Of a stretch of 64,000 nucleotides of DNA, positions 20,051-28,264 are shown in pieces (within the stretch, counting starts at the first letter, position 1; each line of letters starts with the position of its first letter). The notes under the pieces are model-generated. The model saw only the letters and a list, made by a program, of their open reading frames with translations. It was not told the DNA's origin and did not search any database. A program made the position numbers and the translations under genes. The stretch comes from Blastococcus sp. CT_GayMR16 (lineage in GTDB: Bacteria > Actinomycetota > Actinomycetes > Mycobacteriales > Geodermatophilaceae), in NCBI RefSeq assembly GCF_004570875.1, contig NZ_SPQK01000010.1, positions 86,136 to 150,135 on the forward strand, given 5' to 3'.

Positions 20051-20623
20051 CTACGCACGAGGCGGCCCGCCCCTCTGCTGCGAAAGATCAGGGTCACGAC
20101 CGTGAAGCGCTCCATACCGGGCGCCGACCTGCTCCGGGCTCAGGAACTCGAGGGTGCCGTCGCATCCCTCCGGAGGGCTGGCCACCCACCCGTAGCCGCC
20201 GTCGGGGTCCAGATCGGGCCATGGTTCCGGCTCGCGCACCGGATCGACGTCGAGCCCCCTCGGTCCGATCGTGACGCTCGATCCGGCCATGACACTCGTC
20301 GCCACTTCCTCATCGAGGTGGACGTGGAGGAGTTGGTAGGCGGCCTGCACCGCATCGACGTCCGGGAAGACTTCCTGCGCGTCCTGAGCCATGGACAGCA
20401 GGTGCCCCCGGAGCCCGGCATCGGTGAAGGCCAGTCGAACGGGCGGGTCCCACGTCTCGACGTCGTCCTCCCGCAGCAGGATCGTTCCGTCGTCGTCCTG
20501 CTCGGCGAGGTACCCGTCCTGGGCAAGGTCCCGGGCAAGTCGCTCGACCGAGTAGTCGAGGCTCCTCCGGACGCGGGCCAGCCTGGCCGTCATCGGACGG
20601 TCTCGATTTCGCCGCCTCGCCAT
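20051..20623 (-). CDS. Hypothetical protein
   Basis: A 190-residue acidic soluble protein with no signal peptide or membrane segment. The ATG at 20623 has a strong AGGAGG ribosome site five bases upstream. The N-terminal 25 residues are Arg-rich (MARRRNRDRP, RLARVRRSL), and the rest is rich in Asp, Glu and Pro, with WDPPVRLAF and YGWVASPPEGCDG as the most distinctive stretches. It lies between upp and the broken HNH gene. No family recognised. Confidence 0.65.
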   Translation of the reverse strand: MARRRNRDRPMTARLARVRRSLDYSVERLARDLAQDGYLAEQDDDGTILLREDDVETWDPPVRLAFTDAGLRGHLLSMAQDAQEVFPDVDAVQAAYQLLHVHLDEEVATSVMAGSSVTIGPRGLDVDPVREPEPWPDLDPDGGYGWVASPPEGCDGTLEFLSPEQVGARYGALHGRDPDLSQQRGGPPRA

Positions 20624-20672
20624 GCGTCCTCCTCACGTCCCGGTCGGGGCGCGACCGTACCGGCGGCACAGG

Positions 20673-21906
20673 TCAACCGCTGGAGAATTCCGGGTCGGGC
20701 ATCAGGATCTCGGTGCCGTCGGGTCGCCAGGTTCGCCATCGGCCGTCGGGTTGTCGTTCGACCCGGAAGCCGTGGTGGACCTTGGTGTGCGAAAGGACCA
20801 CCCCCTCCCCACGACTCGCAAGCTCGCCGCGGGCCCCTGGGGATGGGCGGATGGTGGACGTCGCACCAGTGGGTGGGGGCCTCGCAGCCGGCGAAGATGC
20901 AGTGCCGGTCCTGGACCTCGACGGCACGGCGGAGGGCAGGCGGGACGATCCGTTTGCTGCGGCCGTAGTCGAGCACCTGCCCGTGGGGGCCCATGATCAC
21001 CCGGCTGATGTTCCCGTCGCAGGCCAGCCAGCGGGCGCGGGAGGCGGAGATCATCGCCCCGAAGCCCATCTCCCCGGCGCCCGGGCCGGTCCCGGGGTCG
21101 ACCAGGTCGTCGATGTTGATGAGCACCTGCACGTGCGGCTTGACCGTGCGCAGCACCGGGAGTTGTCCTGACGCCAGAGCCACGTCGGCCCACTGCACCA
21201 GCCCGTCACCCAGCCGCTGGGCGCGGCTGCGCTGGTCACCGGCGGGCCGATCGGCCTGCACGTAGGACTCCAGCGCCGCCTGCACCTTCTCCCCGCCGAC
21301 GGCATCGAGTTCGCCGCGGAGAACCAGCCTCCCGTCCAGCAGCTTGGACAAGGTCAGCCACCGGCCCTCCGTCGGGTCGGGTTCGGACCCGTCGGGGTCG
21401 AGTCGGTCGAGGTAGTGGTGCACCGCCCGCGTCAGCTGCTGGTAGGGCCGGTTGGCGGCGAGCTCGGCCAGCGTGGCGTCGACCGCCGCGAGGTCGACGT
21501 CCTGCTCGGCAGCGGCGGCCTGGTTCTGGTCGCGGGTGACGGGGGCGATCGCGGTGACCTGTTCAGCCGTGATCCGGCCCGAGGCGAAGCAGGCTGCCAC
21601 TGCCGGCAGATGGTCCAGTGCCCGCCCGATCCGGACCAGCCGGTGCGCGGCGGCCGGCGAGAGCCGGGCGTGCCCACGCAGCCAGGACTGCATCGTCGCC
21701 AGCCCGTCGGTCTCGGCCGCCTGGGTCAGCTCGCCCTCGCGGACGGAGCGGGCGACCTGCGCGTCGATCCGGTTCTGCGCCCTGAGCAACCGCCTCGTCC
21801 GGTCCAGCACCTGTGGCCCGAACATCGCCGTGGTGTCCTCGACCGCGAGGCGGTCCAACACGGCCTCCAGATCCGCCAGGGCATCGCCGGAAGTGTTCGA
21901 ACACAT
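20673..21906 (-). pseudogene. DUF222/HNH endonuclease (13E12-type) disrupted in its HNH centre
   Basis: From ATG 21906 (leaderless TATCAT six bases upstream) a DUF222 domain runs to the start of the HNH motif (RHCIFAGCEAPTHWCDVHH). After those histidines the frame is lost. The family's terminal block HTKVHHGFRV...GRWRTWRPDG resumes in another frame from 20789 to the stop at 20673. The 61 bp between (20790-20850) replace the usual stretch of about 22 residues holding the rest of the HNH site, and match a dispersed palindromic repeat present elsewhere in the window. If read through, the first frame gives an unrelated Arg/Pro-rich tail ending at 20590. The nuclease is therefore probably inactive. 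Confidence 0.8.
20793..20847 (+). repeat. Palindromic repeat (family A) inserted in the HNH gene
   Basis: On the plus strand it begins AAGGACCACCCCC and ends GGGCCCCTGGGGATGGG, with CTCGCAAGCTCG in the centre. This is the arrangement of the family A copies at 28265, 44438, 50176 and 57215. The outer arms (CCACCCCC and GGGGATGG) can still pair with one mismatch. It fills exactly the space between the two conserved halves of the HNH motif. Confidence 0.7.
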
Positions 21907-21912
21907 GTATGG

Positions 21913-21918
21913 ATGATA
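21913..21918 (-). promoter_or_regulatory. Predicted leaderless -10 element of the HNH pseudogene
   Basis: TATCAT on the minus strand, six bases before ATG 21906. Confidence 0.55.
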
Positions 21919-22105
21919 CCCGGCCGCGCGGCTCTCTTCTACCTGAATCCCCAGCTCAGCGGCCTGTACACAGATGCCGAGAGGCCCTTGCGAAGCCCAC
22001 ACACGGGAGGCTGCGACGCCGGACTCGCGAGCCGACCGCCGATCCGCCGTCCTCCGATGACTGAAGACCATCAAGTCAGGGCTGGGCAGGCGGGGCTTCC
22101 GGCGC

Positions 22106-22111
22106 TAGCGT
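22106..22111 (+). promoter_or_regulatory. Predicted -10 element for the secreted-peptide pair
   Basis: TAGCGT, 34 bases before ATG 22146, would give a short leader of about 28 bases. It is identical to the -10 hexamers of deoD and the D,D-carboxypeptidase. Confidence 0.45.
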
Positions 22112-22145
22112 TCCGCCATCCCGGCTCCCCGACGGACGGACAGAC

Positions 22146-22364
22146 ATGCCGCGCAAGCTGGCTCTTCTCGTGACGGCGGTCGCCCTCACGGTCACGGGAG
22201 GCGTCGTCGGCGCGGGCTTTGCGGCCGCAGCGCCGAGTCCCAGGAGCGTCCACAACTACTGCGTCGGCGCGAGCACCAACGCCCACCCCGGGAACCACAA
22301 CGGCTGGTTCAAGCAGGACAGCCTCGAACGTCGCAACGTGGGCGGCACCTGCCCGGCCGGCTAG
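22146..22364 (+). CDS. Small secreted peptide with one ERRNVGGT motif
   Basis: A 72-residue protein. Residues 1-29 are a signal peptide (MPRK, long hydrophobic run, GFAAAA). The mature part of about 43 residues has two cysteines (HNYCVG and GGTCPAG) and ends with LERRNVGGTCPAG. The same motif occurs three times in the next gene, with three synonymous codon differences in the ERRNVGGT core and none that change a residue, which argues that the peptide sequence is selected. The next gene starts 37 bp downstream, so both are probably on one transcript. No known family recognised. Confidence 0.75.
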   Translation: MPRKLALLVTAVALTVTGGVVGAGFAAAAPSPRSVHNYCVGASTNAHPGNHNGWFKQDSLERRNVGGTCPAG

Positions 22365-22401
22365 CGGGAGACACGGCCGCGAGGGACAAGGAAAGGACGT
22401 C

Positions 22402-22725
22402 ATGAGACGCCAACTGGGCATGCTGGCCATGGGTACCTGGCTCGCCCTCGCCGGGGTCGCCGTCACAGCCTCGCCTGCGGCGGCGACGCCAGGAGTCTGC
22501 GCGCCCGGGGAGCGGCGCAACGTCGGCGGCACCGGCCCGGCCGCCTGCACCTGCTGGATGCCCTTCCTCGAGCGGCGCAACGTCGGCGGCACCGGCCCGG
22601 CCGCCTGCACCTGCGTGGGATCTCTGTTCGAGCGGCGCAACGTCGGCGGCACCGGCCCGGCGGACGGCACCTGTTCCCCGTGGCCGACGTTCAGCTGGCA
22701 GTTCCCACGGTTCCGCTTCGGCTGA
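22402..22725 (+). CDS. Secreted peptide with three 20-residue ERRNVGGTGPA repeats
   Basis: A 107-residue protein with a good ribosome site (AAGGAAAGGA before ATG). Residues 1-29 are a signal peptide ending SPAAA. The mature chain has three consecutive 20-residue repeats starting at residues 37, 57 and 77. Each begins ERRNVGGTGPA, followed by ACTC in the first two and DGTC in the third; the spacers are WMPFL, VGSLF and an aromatic tail SPWPTFSWQFPRFRFG. There are six cysteines in the mature part, one before the repeats. The DNA repeats are exactly 60 bp apart. It could be a multi-copy peptide precursor or a small structural surface protein; neither is shown. Confidence 0.75.
   Translation: MRRQLGMLAMGTWLALAGVAVTASPAAATPGVCAPGERRNVGGTGPAACTCWMPFLERRNVGGTGPAACTCVGSLFERRNVGGTGPADGTCSPWPTFSWQFPRFRFG
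22510..22689 (+). repeat. Three tandem 60-bp coding repeats
   Basis: Units begin at 22510, 22570 and 22630 with GAGCGGCGCAACGTCGGCGG. Units 1 and 2 are identical for 45 bases and then differ; unit 3 is identical for about 31 bases. The period is a multiple of three, so the reading frame is kept. Confidence 0.9.
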
Positions 22726-22794
22726 CCAGCCCGCCGCGGACGGTCCACTCCCCCGGGGTGAGCGGTTTCCGGCAGTGACACCCCGCAGGGGACA

Positions 22795-23799
22795 ATGGCG
22801 GGCATGACCCACGTGCTCGATCCCGATGCGCTGTCGGACGGCGCCCGGCTGCTTCCCGCGCCGGTGGACCCGTTCAGCGACGTGACGCGTTCCGACGCCG
22901 CATTCCGCGCCTTCCTGCACGGCCTGCCCGGCGTCGACCAAGTCGGTGCGGAGTCCCGCGTGGCCATGCTCGGCACGCGGTCGATCAAGACCACGGCGAA
23001 GGCCTGGGCGATCGACACCGCGATCTCGATGGTCGACCTCACCACGCTCGAGGGCTCCGACACCCCCGGCAAGGTGCGGTCGCTGGCCGCCAAGGCCCGC
23101 CGCCCCGACCCCGGCGACCTGAACACCCCCCCGGTCGCCGCCGTCTGCGTGTACGGCGACCTCGCCGGCGTCGCCCGGCAGGCGCTCGGGAACAGCGGGA
23201 TCCACGTCGCCGCCGTCGCCACGGCGTTCCCCAGCGGGCGCGCCAGCCGGGCCATCAAGATCGCCGACGTGAAGGACGCCGTCGCCAACGGTGCCGACGA
23301 GATCGACATGGTCATCGACCGCGGCGCCTTCCTCGCGGGCCGATACCTGGACGTGTACGACGAGATCGTCGCCGTCAAGGAGGCCTGCGGGACCGCTCAC
23401 CTCAAGGTCATCCTCGAGACCGGCGAGCTCGTCACCCTCGACAACGTCCGCCGCGCCTCGTGGCTGGCGATGCTCGCCGGCGGCGACTTCATCAAGACCT
23501 CCACCGGCAAGATCGCCCCCGCGGCGACCCTGCCGGTCTGCCTCGTCATGCTCGAGGCGGTCCGCGACTTCCGCGCCCAGACGGGCACGCAGATCGGCGT
23601 CAAGCCGGCCGGTGGCATCCGGACGACGCAGGACGCCATGAAGCACCTGGTCCTGGTCAACGAGACCGCCGGGCCCGACTGGCTCTCTCCCCACTGGTTC
23701 CGGTTCGGCGCCTCCAGCCTGCTCAACGACCTCCTGCTGCAGCGGCAGAAGCTCCGCACCGGCCACTACTCCGGTCCCGACTACGTCACGGTGGACTGA
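22795..23799 (+). CDS. deoC: Deoxyribose-phosphate aldolase
   Basis: A 334-residue class I aldolase splitting 2-deoxyribose-5-phosphate into glyceraldehyde-3-phosphate and acetaldehyde. The Schiff-base lysine lies in GGDFIKTSTGK; DLTTLEG, AVCVYGD and VKPAGGIRT are other family blocks. It is longer than the E. coli enzyme, as in many actinobacteria. ATG 22795 follows AGGGGAC; a second ATG at 22804 lies seven bases after GACAAT and is an alternative leaderless start. It heads an operon with two aldehyde dehydrogenases. Confidence 0.93.
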   Translation: MAGMTHVLDPDALSDGARLLPAPVDPFSDVTRSDAAFRAFLHGLPGVDQVGAESRVAMLGTRSIKTTAKAWAIDTAISMVDLTTLEGSDTPGKVRSLAAKARRPDPGDLNTPPVAAVCVYGDLAGVARQALGNSGIHVAAVATAFPSGRASRAIKIADVKDAVANGADEIDMVIDRGAFLAGRYLDVYDEIVAVKEACGTAHLKVILETGELVTLDNVRRASWLAMLAGGDFIKTSTGKIAPAATLPVCLVMLEAVRDFRAQTGTQIGVKPAGGIRTTQDAMKHLVLVNETAGPDWLSPHWFRFGASSLLNDLLLQRQKLRTGHYSGPDYVTVD

Positions 23800-23805
23800 C
23801 CCCTC

Positions 23806-25281
23806 ATGACAACTGCTCCGCCCAGCCCGGCCAAGCCCAACCTGTTCGAGTACGCCCCGGCGCCCGAGTCCCGCTCGATCGTCGACATCAAGCCGTCCTA
23901 CGGCCTGTTCATCGACGGTGAGTTCGTCGACGGCACCGGCGAGGCGTTCAAGACGGTCAACCCGGCCACCGAGGAGGTCCTCACCGAGGTCTCCAGCGGC
24001 AGCGTGGCCGACGTCGACCGTGCCGTCGCCGCCGCCCGCCGCGCCTTCACCCGCGTCTGGGGCCCGATGCGCCCGGCCGACCGCGGCAAGTACCTCTTCC
24101 GCATCGCCCGGCTGCTGCAGGAGCGCGCGCGGGAGTTCGCCGTCCTGGAGTCGCTGGACAACGGCAAGCCGATCCGGGAGTCCCGCGACGTCGACATCCC
24201 CCTCGCCGCGGCGCACTTCTTCTACCACGCAGGGTGGGCCGACAAGCTCGACTTCGCGGGCCTCGGCCCGAACCCCCGCCCGCTCGGCGTGGCCGGCCAG
24301 GTCATCCCGTGGAACTTCCCGATGCTGATGCTGGCGTGGAAGGTCGCACCGGCCCTGGCGACCGGCAACACCGTCGTCCTCAAGCCCGCGGAGACCACCC
24401 CGTTGACGGCGCTGCTGTTCGCCGAGATCTGCCAGCAGGCCGACCTGCCGCCGGGGGTCGTGAACATCGTGACCGGGGCCGGGGAGACCGGCCGGGCGGT
24501 CGTCGAGCACGGGGACGTCGACAAGGTGGCGTTCACCGGTTCGACCGAGGTGGGCAAGTCGATCGCCCGCGCGGTCGCCGGCACCCGCAAGTCGCTCACC
24601 CTGGAGCTCGGCGGCAAGGCGGCCAACATCGTCTTCGACGACGCCCCGATCGACCAGGCCGTCGAGGGCATCGTGCAGGGCATCTTCTTCAACCAGGGCC
24701 ACGTCTGCTGCGCGGGATCGCGGCTGCTGGTGCAGGAGAACATCCACGACGAGGTCATCGCCTCGCTGCAGCGCCGGATCGGCACGCTGCGCGTCGGCGA
24801 CCCGCTGGACAAGAACACCGACATCGGCGCGATCAACTCCGCCGAGCAGCTGGCCCGCATCCGGGAGCTGTCCGACATCGGCGAGGCCGAGGGCGCGGTG
24901 CGCTGGCAGCCCGAGTGCGTGCTGCCCGACCGCGGTTTCTGGTTCCCGCCGACCGTCTTCACCGACGTCTCCCCCGCCCACCGCATCGCGCGGGACGAGG
25001 TCTTCGGGCCGGTCCTCTCCGTGCTCACCTTCCGCACCCCCGATGAGGCCGTGGCGAAGGCCAACAACACGACCTACGGGCTGTCGGCGGGCATCTGGAC
25101 GGAGAAGGGCTCGCGGATCCTCAAGATCGCCAACCAGCTCCGGGCCGGCGTCGTCTGGGCCAACACGTTCAACAAGTTCGACCCGACGTCGCCCTTCGGC
25201 GGCTACAAGCAGTCCGGGTACGGCCGCGAGGGCGGCCGCCACGGGCTCACCGGATACCTGAAGGGTGCGACCCACTCATGA
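23806..25281 (+). CDS. Aldehyde dehydrogenase, catalytically complete
   Basis: A 491-residue NAD(P)-dependent aldehyde dehydrogenase. It has the cofactor block VIPWNFPMLMLAWKVAPAL, GSTEVGKS, the catalytic glutamate in LELGGKAANIV and the nucleophile in NQGHVCCAGSRL, ending with PFGGYKQSGYGREGG. Six bp separate it from deoC, so acetaldehyde from deoxyribose-5-phosphate is the expected substrate. The stop overlaps the next start by four bases (ATGA). Confidence 0.92.
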   Translation: MTTAPPSPAKPNLFEYAPAPESRSIVDIKPSYGLFIDGEFVDGTGEAFKTVNPATEEVLTEVSSGSVADVDRAVAAARRAFTRVWGPMRPADRGKYLFRIARLLQERAREFAVLESLDNGKPIRESRDVDIPLAAAHFFYHAGWADKLDFAGLGPNPRPLGVAGQVIPWNFPMLMLAWKVAPALATGNTVVLKPAETTPLTALLFAEICQQADLPPGVVNIVTGAGETGRAVVEHGDVDKVAFTGSTEVGKSIARAVAGTRKSLTLELGGKAANIVFDDAPIDQAVEGIVQGIFFNQGHVCCAGSRLLVQENIHDEVIASLQRRIGTLRVGDPLDKNTDIGAINSAEQLARIRELSDIGEAEGAVRWQPECVLPDRGFWFPPTVFTDVSPAHRIARDEVFGPVLSVLTFRTPDEAVAKANNTTYGLSAGIWTEKGSRILKIANQLRAGVVWANTFNKFDPTSPFGGYKQSGYGREGGRHGLTGYLKGATHS

Positions 25282-26144
25282 GCGATCGTCTGGCCGTTCG
25301 GAAGACCTACAAGCTGTACGTGAACGGCGCCTTCCCGCGCTCGGAGTCCGGCCGCACCTACGAGGTCGCCGACACCCGGGGCCACTTCCTCGCCAACGCC
25401 GCCTGGGCCTCCCGCAAGGACGCCCGGGACGCCGTCGTCGCGGCCCGGGGCGCCTTCGCGAAGTGGTCGGGCATGACCGCCTACAACCGCGGTCAGGTGC
25501 TCTACCGCGTGGCCGAGGTGATGGAAGGCCGGCACGCGCAGTTCTGCGACGAGGTCGCAGCCGGTGAGGGCCTGTCGTCGTCCAGGGCGCGGGCTGCCGT
25601 GGACGCCGCCGTCGACCGCTGGGTCTGGTACGCCGGGTGGACCGACAAGCTGGCCGCCGTCCTCGGTGGCGCGAACCCGGTCGCAGGCCCGTACTTCGAC
25701 TTCTCGATGCCCGAGCCCACCGGCGTCGTCGCCGTCCTGGCGCCGCAGGAGTCCTCCCTGCTCGGCCTGGTGAGCGTGCTGGCCCCGGTCCTGGCGACCG
25801 GCAACACGACCGTCCTGGTGACGTCGAAGGAACGTCCGCTGCCGGCGGTCACGCTCGCCGAGGTGCTGGCCACCAGTGACGTCCCCGGCGGCGTCGTCAA
25901 CCTGCTCACCGGCGACAGCGCGGAGCTCGGTCCGTGGCTCGCCGAGCACGCCGACGTCGACGGCATCGACCTGACCGGCGCACCCCCCGGGCGCGCCATG
26001 GAGTTCGAGCGCGAGGCGGCGGGCACGGTCAAGCGGGTCGTGCGCCCGCAGGTGCCGGAGCAGGACTGGACCGCCGACCCCGGGCTCTCCCGGATGACGC
26101 CCTTCCTGGAGACGAAAACCGTCTGGCATCCGATCGGGGTCTGA
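25278..26144 (+). CDS. Truncated aldehyde dehydrogenase-like protein without catalytic cysteine
   Basis: A 288-residue protein with the N-terminal, cofactor-binding half of an aldehyde dehydrogenase (YVNGAFPRSESGRTYEV, ANAAWASRKDARDAV, TGVVAVLAPQESSLLG, VLVTSKERPLP). It ends shortly after the region where GSTxxGK should be, with FLETKTVWHPIGV. The catalytic glutamate and cysteine segments are absent. Gene order and overlap with the full enzyme suggest the two chains work together. This resembles the second, non-catalytic domain of ALDH16 proteins, here as a separate gene; the comparison is inference. Confidence 0.8.
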   Translation: MSDRLAVRKTYKLYVNGAFPRSESGRTYEVADTRGHFLANAAWASRKDARDAVVAARGAFAKWSGMTAYNRGQVLYRVAEVMEGRHAQFCDEVAAGEGLSSSRARAAVDAAVDRWVWYAGWTDKLAAVLGGANPVAGPYFDFSMPEPTGVVAVLAPQESSLLGLVSVLAPVLATGNTTVLVTSKERPLPAVTLAEVLATSDVPGGVVNLLTGDSAELGPWLAEHADVDGIDLTGAPPGRAMEFEREAAGTVKRVVRPQVPEQDWTADPGLSRMTPFLETKTVWHPIGV

Positions 26145-26152
26145 GCGGCCGC

Positions 26153-26632
26153 TCAGGGACGTTCCTCATCGACGCGGCCTGGGACCGGCGTCCTCTCGAC
26201 CCGATGCTTGAGCGCTGCGTTCATGTCGTTGAAGGCCGTGAGCCTGTGTCGGTTCAGGGCACGAAGCAGCAGGGGCGCCAGCACACCGCCGAACCGGTCC
26301 TGCTGCCAGAGGCGCACACCACCGTCGTGCTCGGTGATGGTCCAGGTGAGCTCGACGTCGAAGAGCCCTGGGACGGCGAACCTGTCCAACCGGCTCCGCA
26401 GCGCCAGCCGCCTGAAGGGAGCCACCTCGACGACCAGGGGCCGCAGTGTCGGCGCCACGAAGGCGTTCACCGGCGGCAGGCTGACAGACAGCCGATCGCC
26501 GACGACAAAGGTCCCGGCTGCCTTGGTGATGAACGGGTTCCACTCCGCATAGGCGGGCAGATCGGTCAGCACCTGCCACACGCTCTCGGCAGTGGCGTCG
26601 ATGTCGACGAACGTCCTCAGTTCGGCGGTCAT
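26153..26632 (-). CDS. SRPBCC (START/Bet v1-like) family protein
   Basis: A 159-residue helix-grip protein. The N-terminal strand and helix (TFVDIDATAESVWQVLTDLPAYAEWNPFI) are typical of polyketide cyclase/START-like proteins, as are the FDVELTWTITEHDGGVRLWQQDRF strands and the long C-terminal helix. Such proteins bind small hydrophobic ligands in a cavity. The ATG at 26632 has AGGAG seven bases upstream. It converges with the aldehyde dehydrogenase operon with only 8 bp between stops. Ligand unknown. Confidence 0.8.
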   Translation of the reverse strand: MTAELRTFVDIDATAESVWQVLTDLPAYAEWNPFITKAAGTFVVGDRLSVSLPPVNAFVAPTLRPLVVEVAPFRRLALRSRLDRFAVPGLFDVELTWTITEHDGGVRLWQQDRFGGVLAPLLLRALNRHRLTAFNDMNAALKHRVERTPVPGRVDEERP

Positions 26633-26806
26633 CGGAATCTCCTGATGGTGAGCGCGCCGGGAGGATGCACACCCTAGGGCGACCCAGGTGGCAGATCCGT
26701 TCTCGAGCGCCCGGAGGTCCGAGCGGCCGCCTTCGAGGCCGCCGCTGCGCACTCGGCGTCTATGACGTTCTGATCAACCCGTGGGCGCGCGCCCAGGGAG
26801 ACCTGG

Positions 26807-26812
26807 CAGGGT
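26807..26812 (+). promoter_or_regulatory. Possible leaderless -10 element (CAGGGT)
   Basis: CAGGGT, six bases before GTG 26819. It is weaker than TAnnnT but has the same spacing as the other leaderless sites, and no ribosome site is present. Confidence 0.35.
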
Positions 26813-26818
26813 GTCCCC

Positions 26819-28177
26819 GTGGCCAGGCCCAGCATCGTCCCGATCGCACTCACCCTCGACGACCGCACCGGCTACACGTTGTGGGCGCCGCCCTGGGAGG
26901 AGGACGGCGAGGAGTGGCAGGCGTTCCTCGGCACGACCGAGGACGACCCCGACACAGGACCGACTGCTCGCGTCCACCTCTTCCCCAGCCCCGCGGCGCT
27001 GGCGGCCTATTGCCGGACCGCCACCGATCACGACCTCGTCGACCATCCGGTCTGGCCGGTCGTGATGGGGCTGGGCGCGGCGGACCTCACGCCGGACGAC
27101 GACCACCGCTTCGACCTCGACGGCGTCTACGACATCGCCGCGGAGAACCCCGACCGCTGGGCGGTGGAGGAGCTCGCCGCGACGATCGACATCGTCAGCC
27201 GCCTGGCCGAGTGCCTCGACACCACGCCCGAGCCCGACGAGGAACTCGACGACGCCGAGACAGAGGGCCAGTTCGAGGCGGTCGCCGAGATGGCCGCCAA
27301 GCCCGAGATCGGCTCCCTGGGCCTGGGTGTCGAGGCGTTCGTCGGCCGATCCGGCGAGGACGCCTGGGTCGGCGTCGGAGGCGTCCTCGACGACCTCTGG
27401 GAGGACGTCGTCGAGGAGTTGTCGGAGCACCTGGACTGGACCGGCGCAGGTTCGACGAGCATCGAGGACTACCCGGCGGCGTCCGAGGTCGAGGAGAGCG
27501 ACCCGGACGACCTGCGGGACGGCCAGGGGGATGACGCGATCCTCGTCGACGACGGCGACGAGCCGGGCGTGCGCACGATCGCCCGCGCCGGTCGGATCAC
27601 GGCCTCCCCGGCCGAGGTCGCCGAGGCCGGGAAGTTCTGGGAGTCCGTCGGCATCCTGCCGGTGGAGGTCGTGGTGCCCGAGGGCGCCGGGGTGACCCTG
27701 CGCTGCTACGTCGAGGACGTCGCCCGCTTCCTGGGCCGCGACGGGGAGGTGTTCGTCTTCGACACCCCGGCGGATCTCTCCCGCTTCTGCAAGGGCAACG
27801 AGGACCACGACCTCATGGAGATCGCCTCGTGGGCCGAGGTCGCCGACACCGACGTCCCGCCGCTGCCCGCCGACCAGGACCGCTACGACCTCACCGAGCT
27901 GTCCGACGTCCTGGGCGAGGTGGCCGACGGCGCGGCCGGGCTGGTCGACAACCGGGCCTTCGCCCAGCCGGTCGAGGGCGTCCGCGACCTCGCGGAGTAC
28001 GCGGGGCTCCGCCGCGTCGAGGAGCTGCTCTCCCCGACCGCACCGCTGGGCCGGGAGATCGCGCGGGCCGAGACCGAGCCCGATGCCACCCTGCGGGCCG
28101 AGGACGCCGCCGAGCTGCGCCCGCAGTGGGACGAGGTCGTGCGCCTGGTCAGCGGAGCCCTGGTCTTCCGCGACTGA
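26819..28177 (+). CDS. Acidic cytoplasmic hypothetical protein with two-fold internal repeat
   Basis: A 452-residue strongly acidic protein without signal peptide or membrane segment. The N-terminal and C-terminal halves repeat the same pattern. VHLFPSPAALAAYCRTATDHDLVDHPVW and DDHRFDLDGVYDIAAENPD in the first half match VFVFDTPADLSRFCKGNEDHDLMEIASW and DQDRYDLTELSDVLGEVAD in the second. The middle (residues 200-260) is a Glu/Asp-rich linker. The pattern suggests an ancient duplication of a domain of about 150 residues. Homologues are common in actinobacteria as unnamed proteins; function unknown. Confidence 0.75.
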   Translation: MARPSIVPIALTLDDRTGYTLWAPPWEEDGEEWQAFLGTTEDDPDTGPTARVHLFPSPAALAAYCRTATDHDLVDHPVWPVVMGLGAADLTPDDDHRFDLDGVYDIAAENPDRWAVEELAATIDIVSRLAECLDTTPEPDEELDDAETEGQFEAVAEMAAKPEIGSLGLGVEAFVGRSGEDAWVGVGGVLDDLWEDVVEELSEHLDWTGAGSTSIEDYPAASEVEESDPDDLRDGQGDDAILVDDGDEPGVRTIARAGRITASPAEVAEAGKFWESVGILPVEVVVPEGAGVTLRCYVEDVARFLGRDGEVFVFDTPADLSRFCKGNEDHDLMEIASWAEVADTDVPPLPADQDRYDLTELSDVLGEVADGAAGLVDNRAFAQPVEGVRDLAEYAGLRRVEELLSPTAPLGREIARAETEPDATLRAEDAAELRPQWDEVVRLVSGALVFRD

Positions 28178-28213
28178 AGGGGTCCCCGTCCGCGGCGAGC
28201 CTCTGGACGGGGC
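28178..28213 (+). repeat. Palindromic repeat, family A, shortened copy
   Basis: AAGG(GG)TCCCCGTCC, then GCGGCGAGCCTCTGGACGGGGCC, beginning at the stop codon of the acidic protein. The arms match the family ends, but the central CTCGCAGGCTC part is missing. Confidence 0.6.
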
Positions 28214-28224
28214 CTGGTACAGCG

Positions 28225-28262
28225 AAGCGGCCGGCCCCGGGGGATCCCGGAACCGGCCGCTT
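28225..28262. terminator. Bidirectional terminator hairpin
   Basis: AAGCGGCCGG and CCGGCCGCTT form a perfect 10-bp stem around an 18-base interior that is itself GC-rich. It lies between the convergent acidic protein and helicase genes. Confidence 0.65.
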
Positions 28263-28264
28263 CC

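Noticed and set aside
22510..22689. Regularly spaced 60-bp repeats as a CRISPR array
   Set aside because: There are only three units, spacers of 15 bp, the frame is kept and the repeats encode part of a signal-peptide-bearing protein.
22309..25275. A 988-codon minus-strand frame opposite deoC and the aldehyde dehydrogenase
   Set aside because: The plus strand holds complete catalytic motifs of both enzymes. The minus frame is composition-driven and has no domain pattern.
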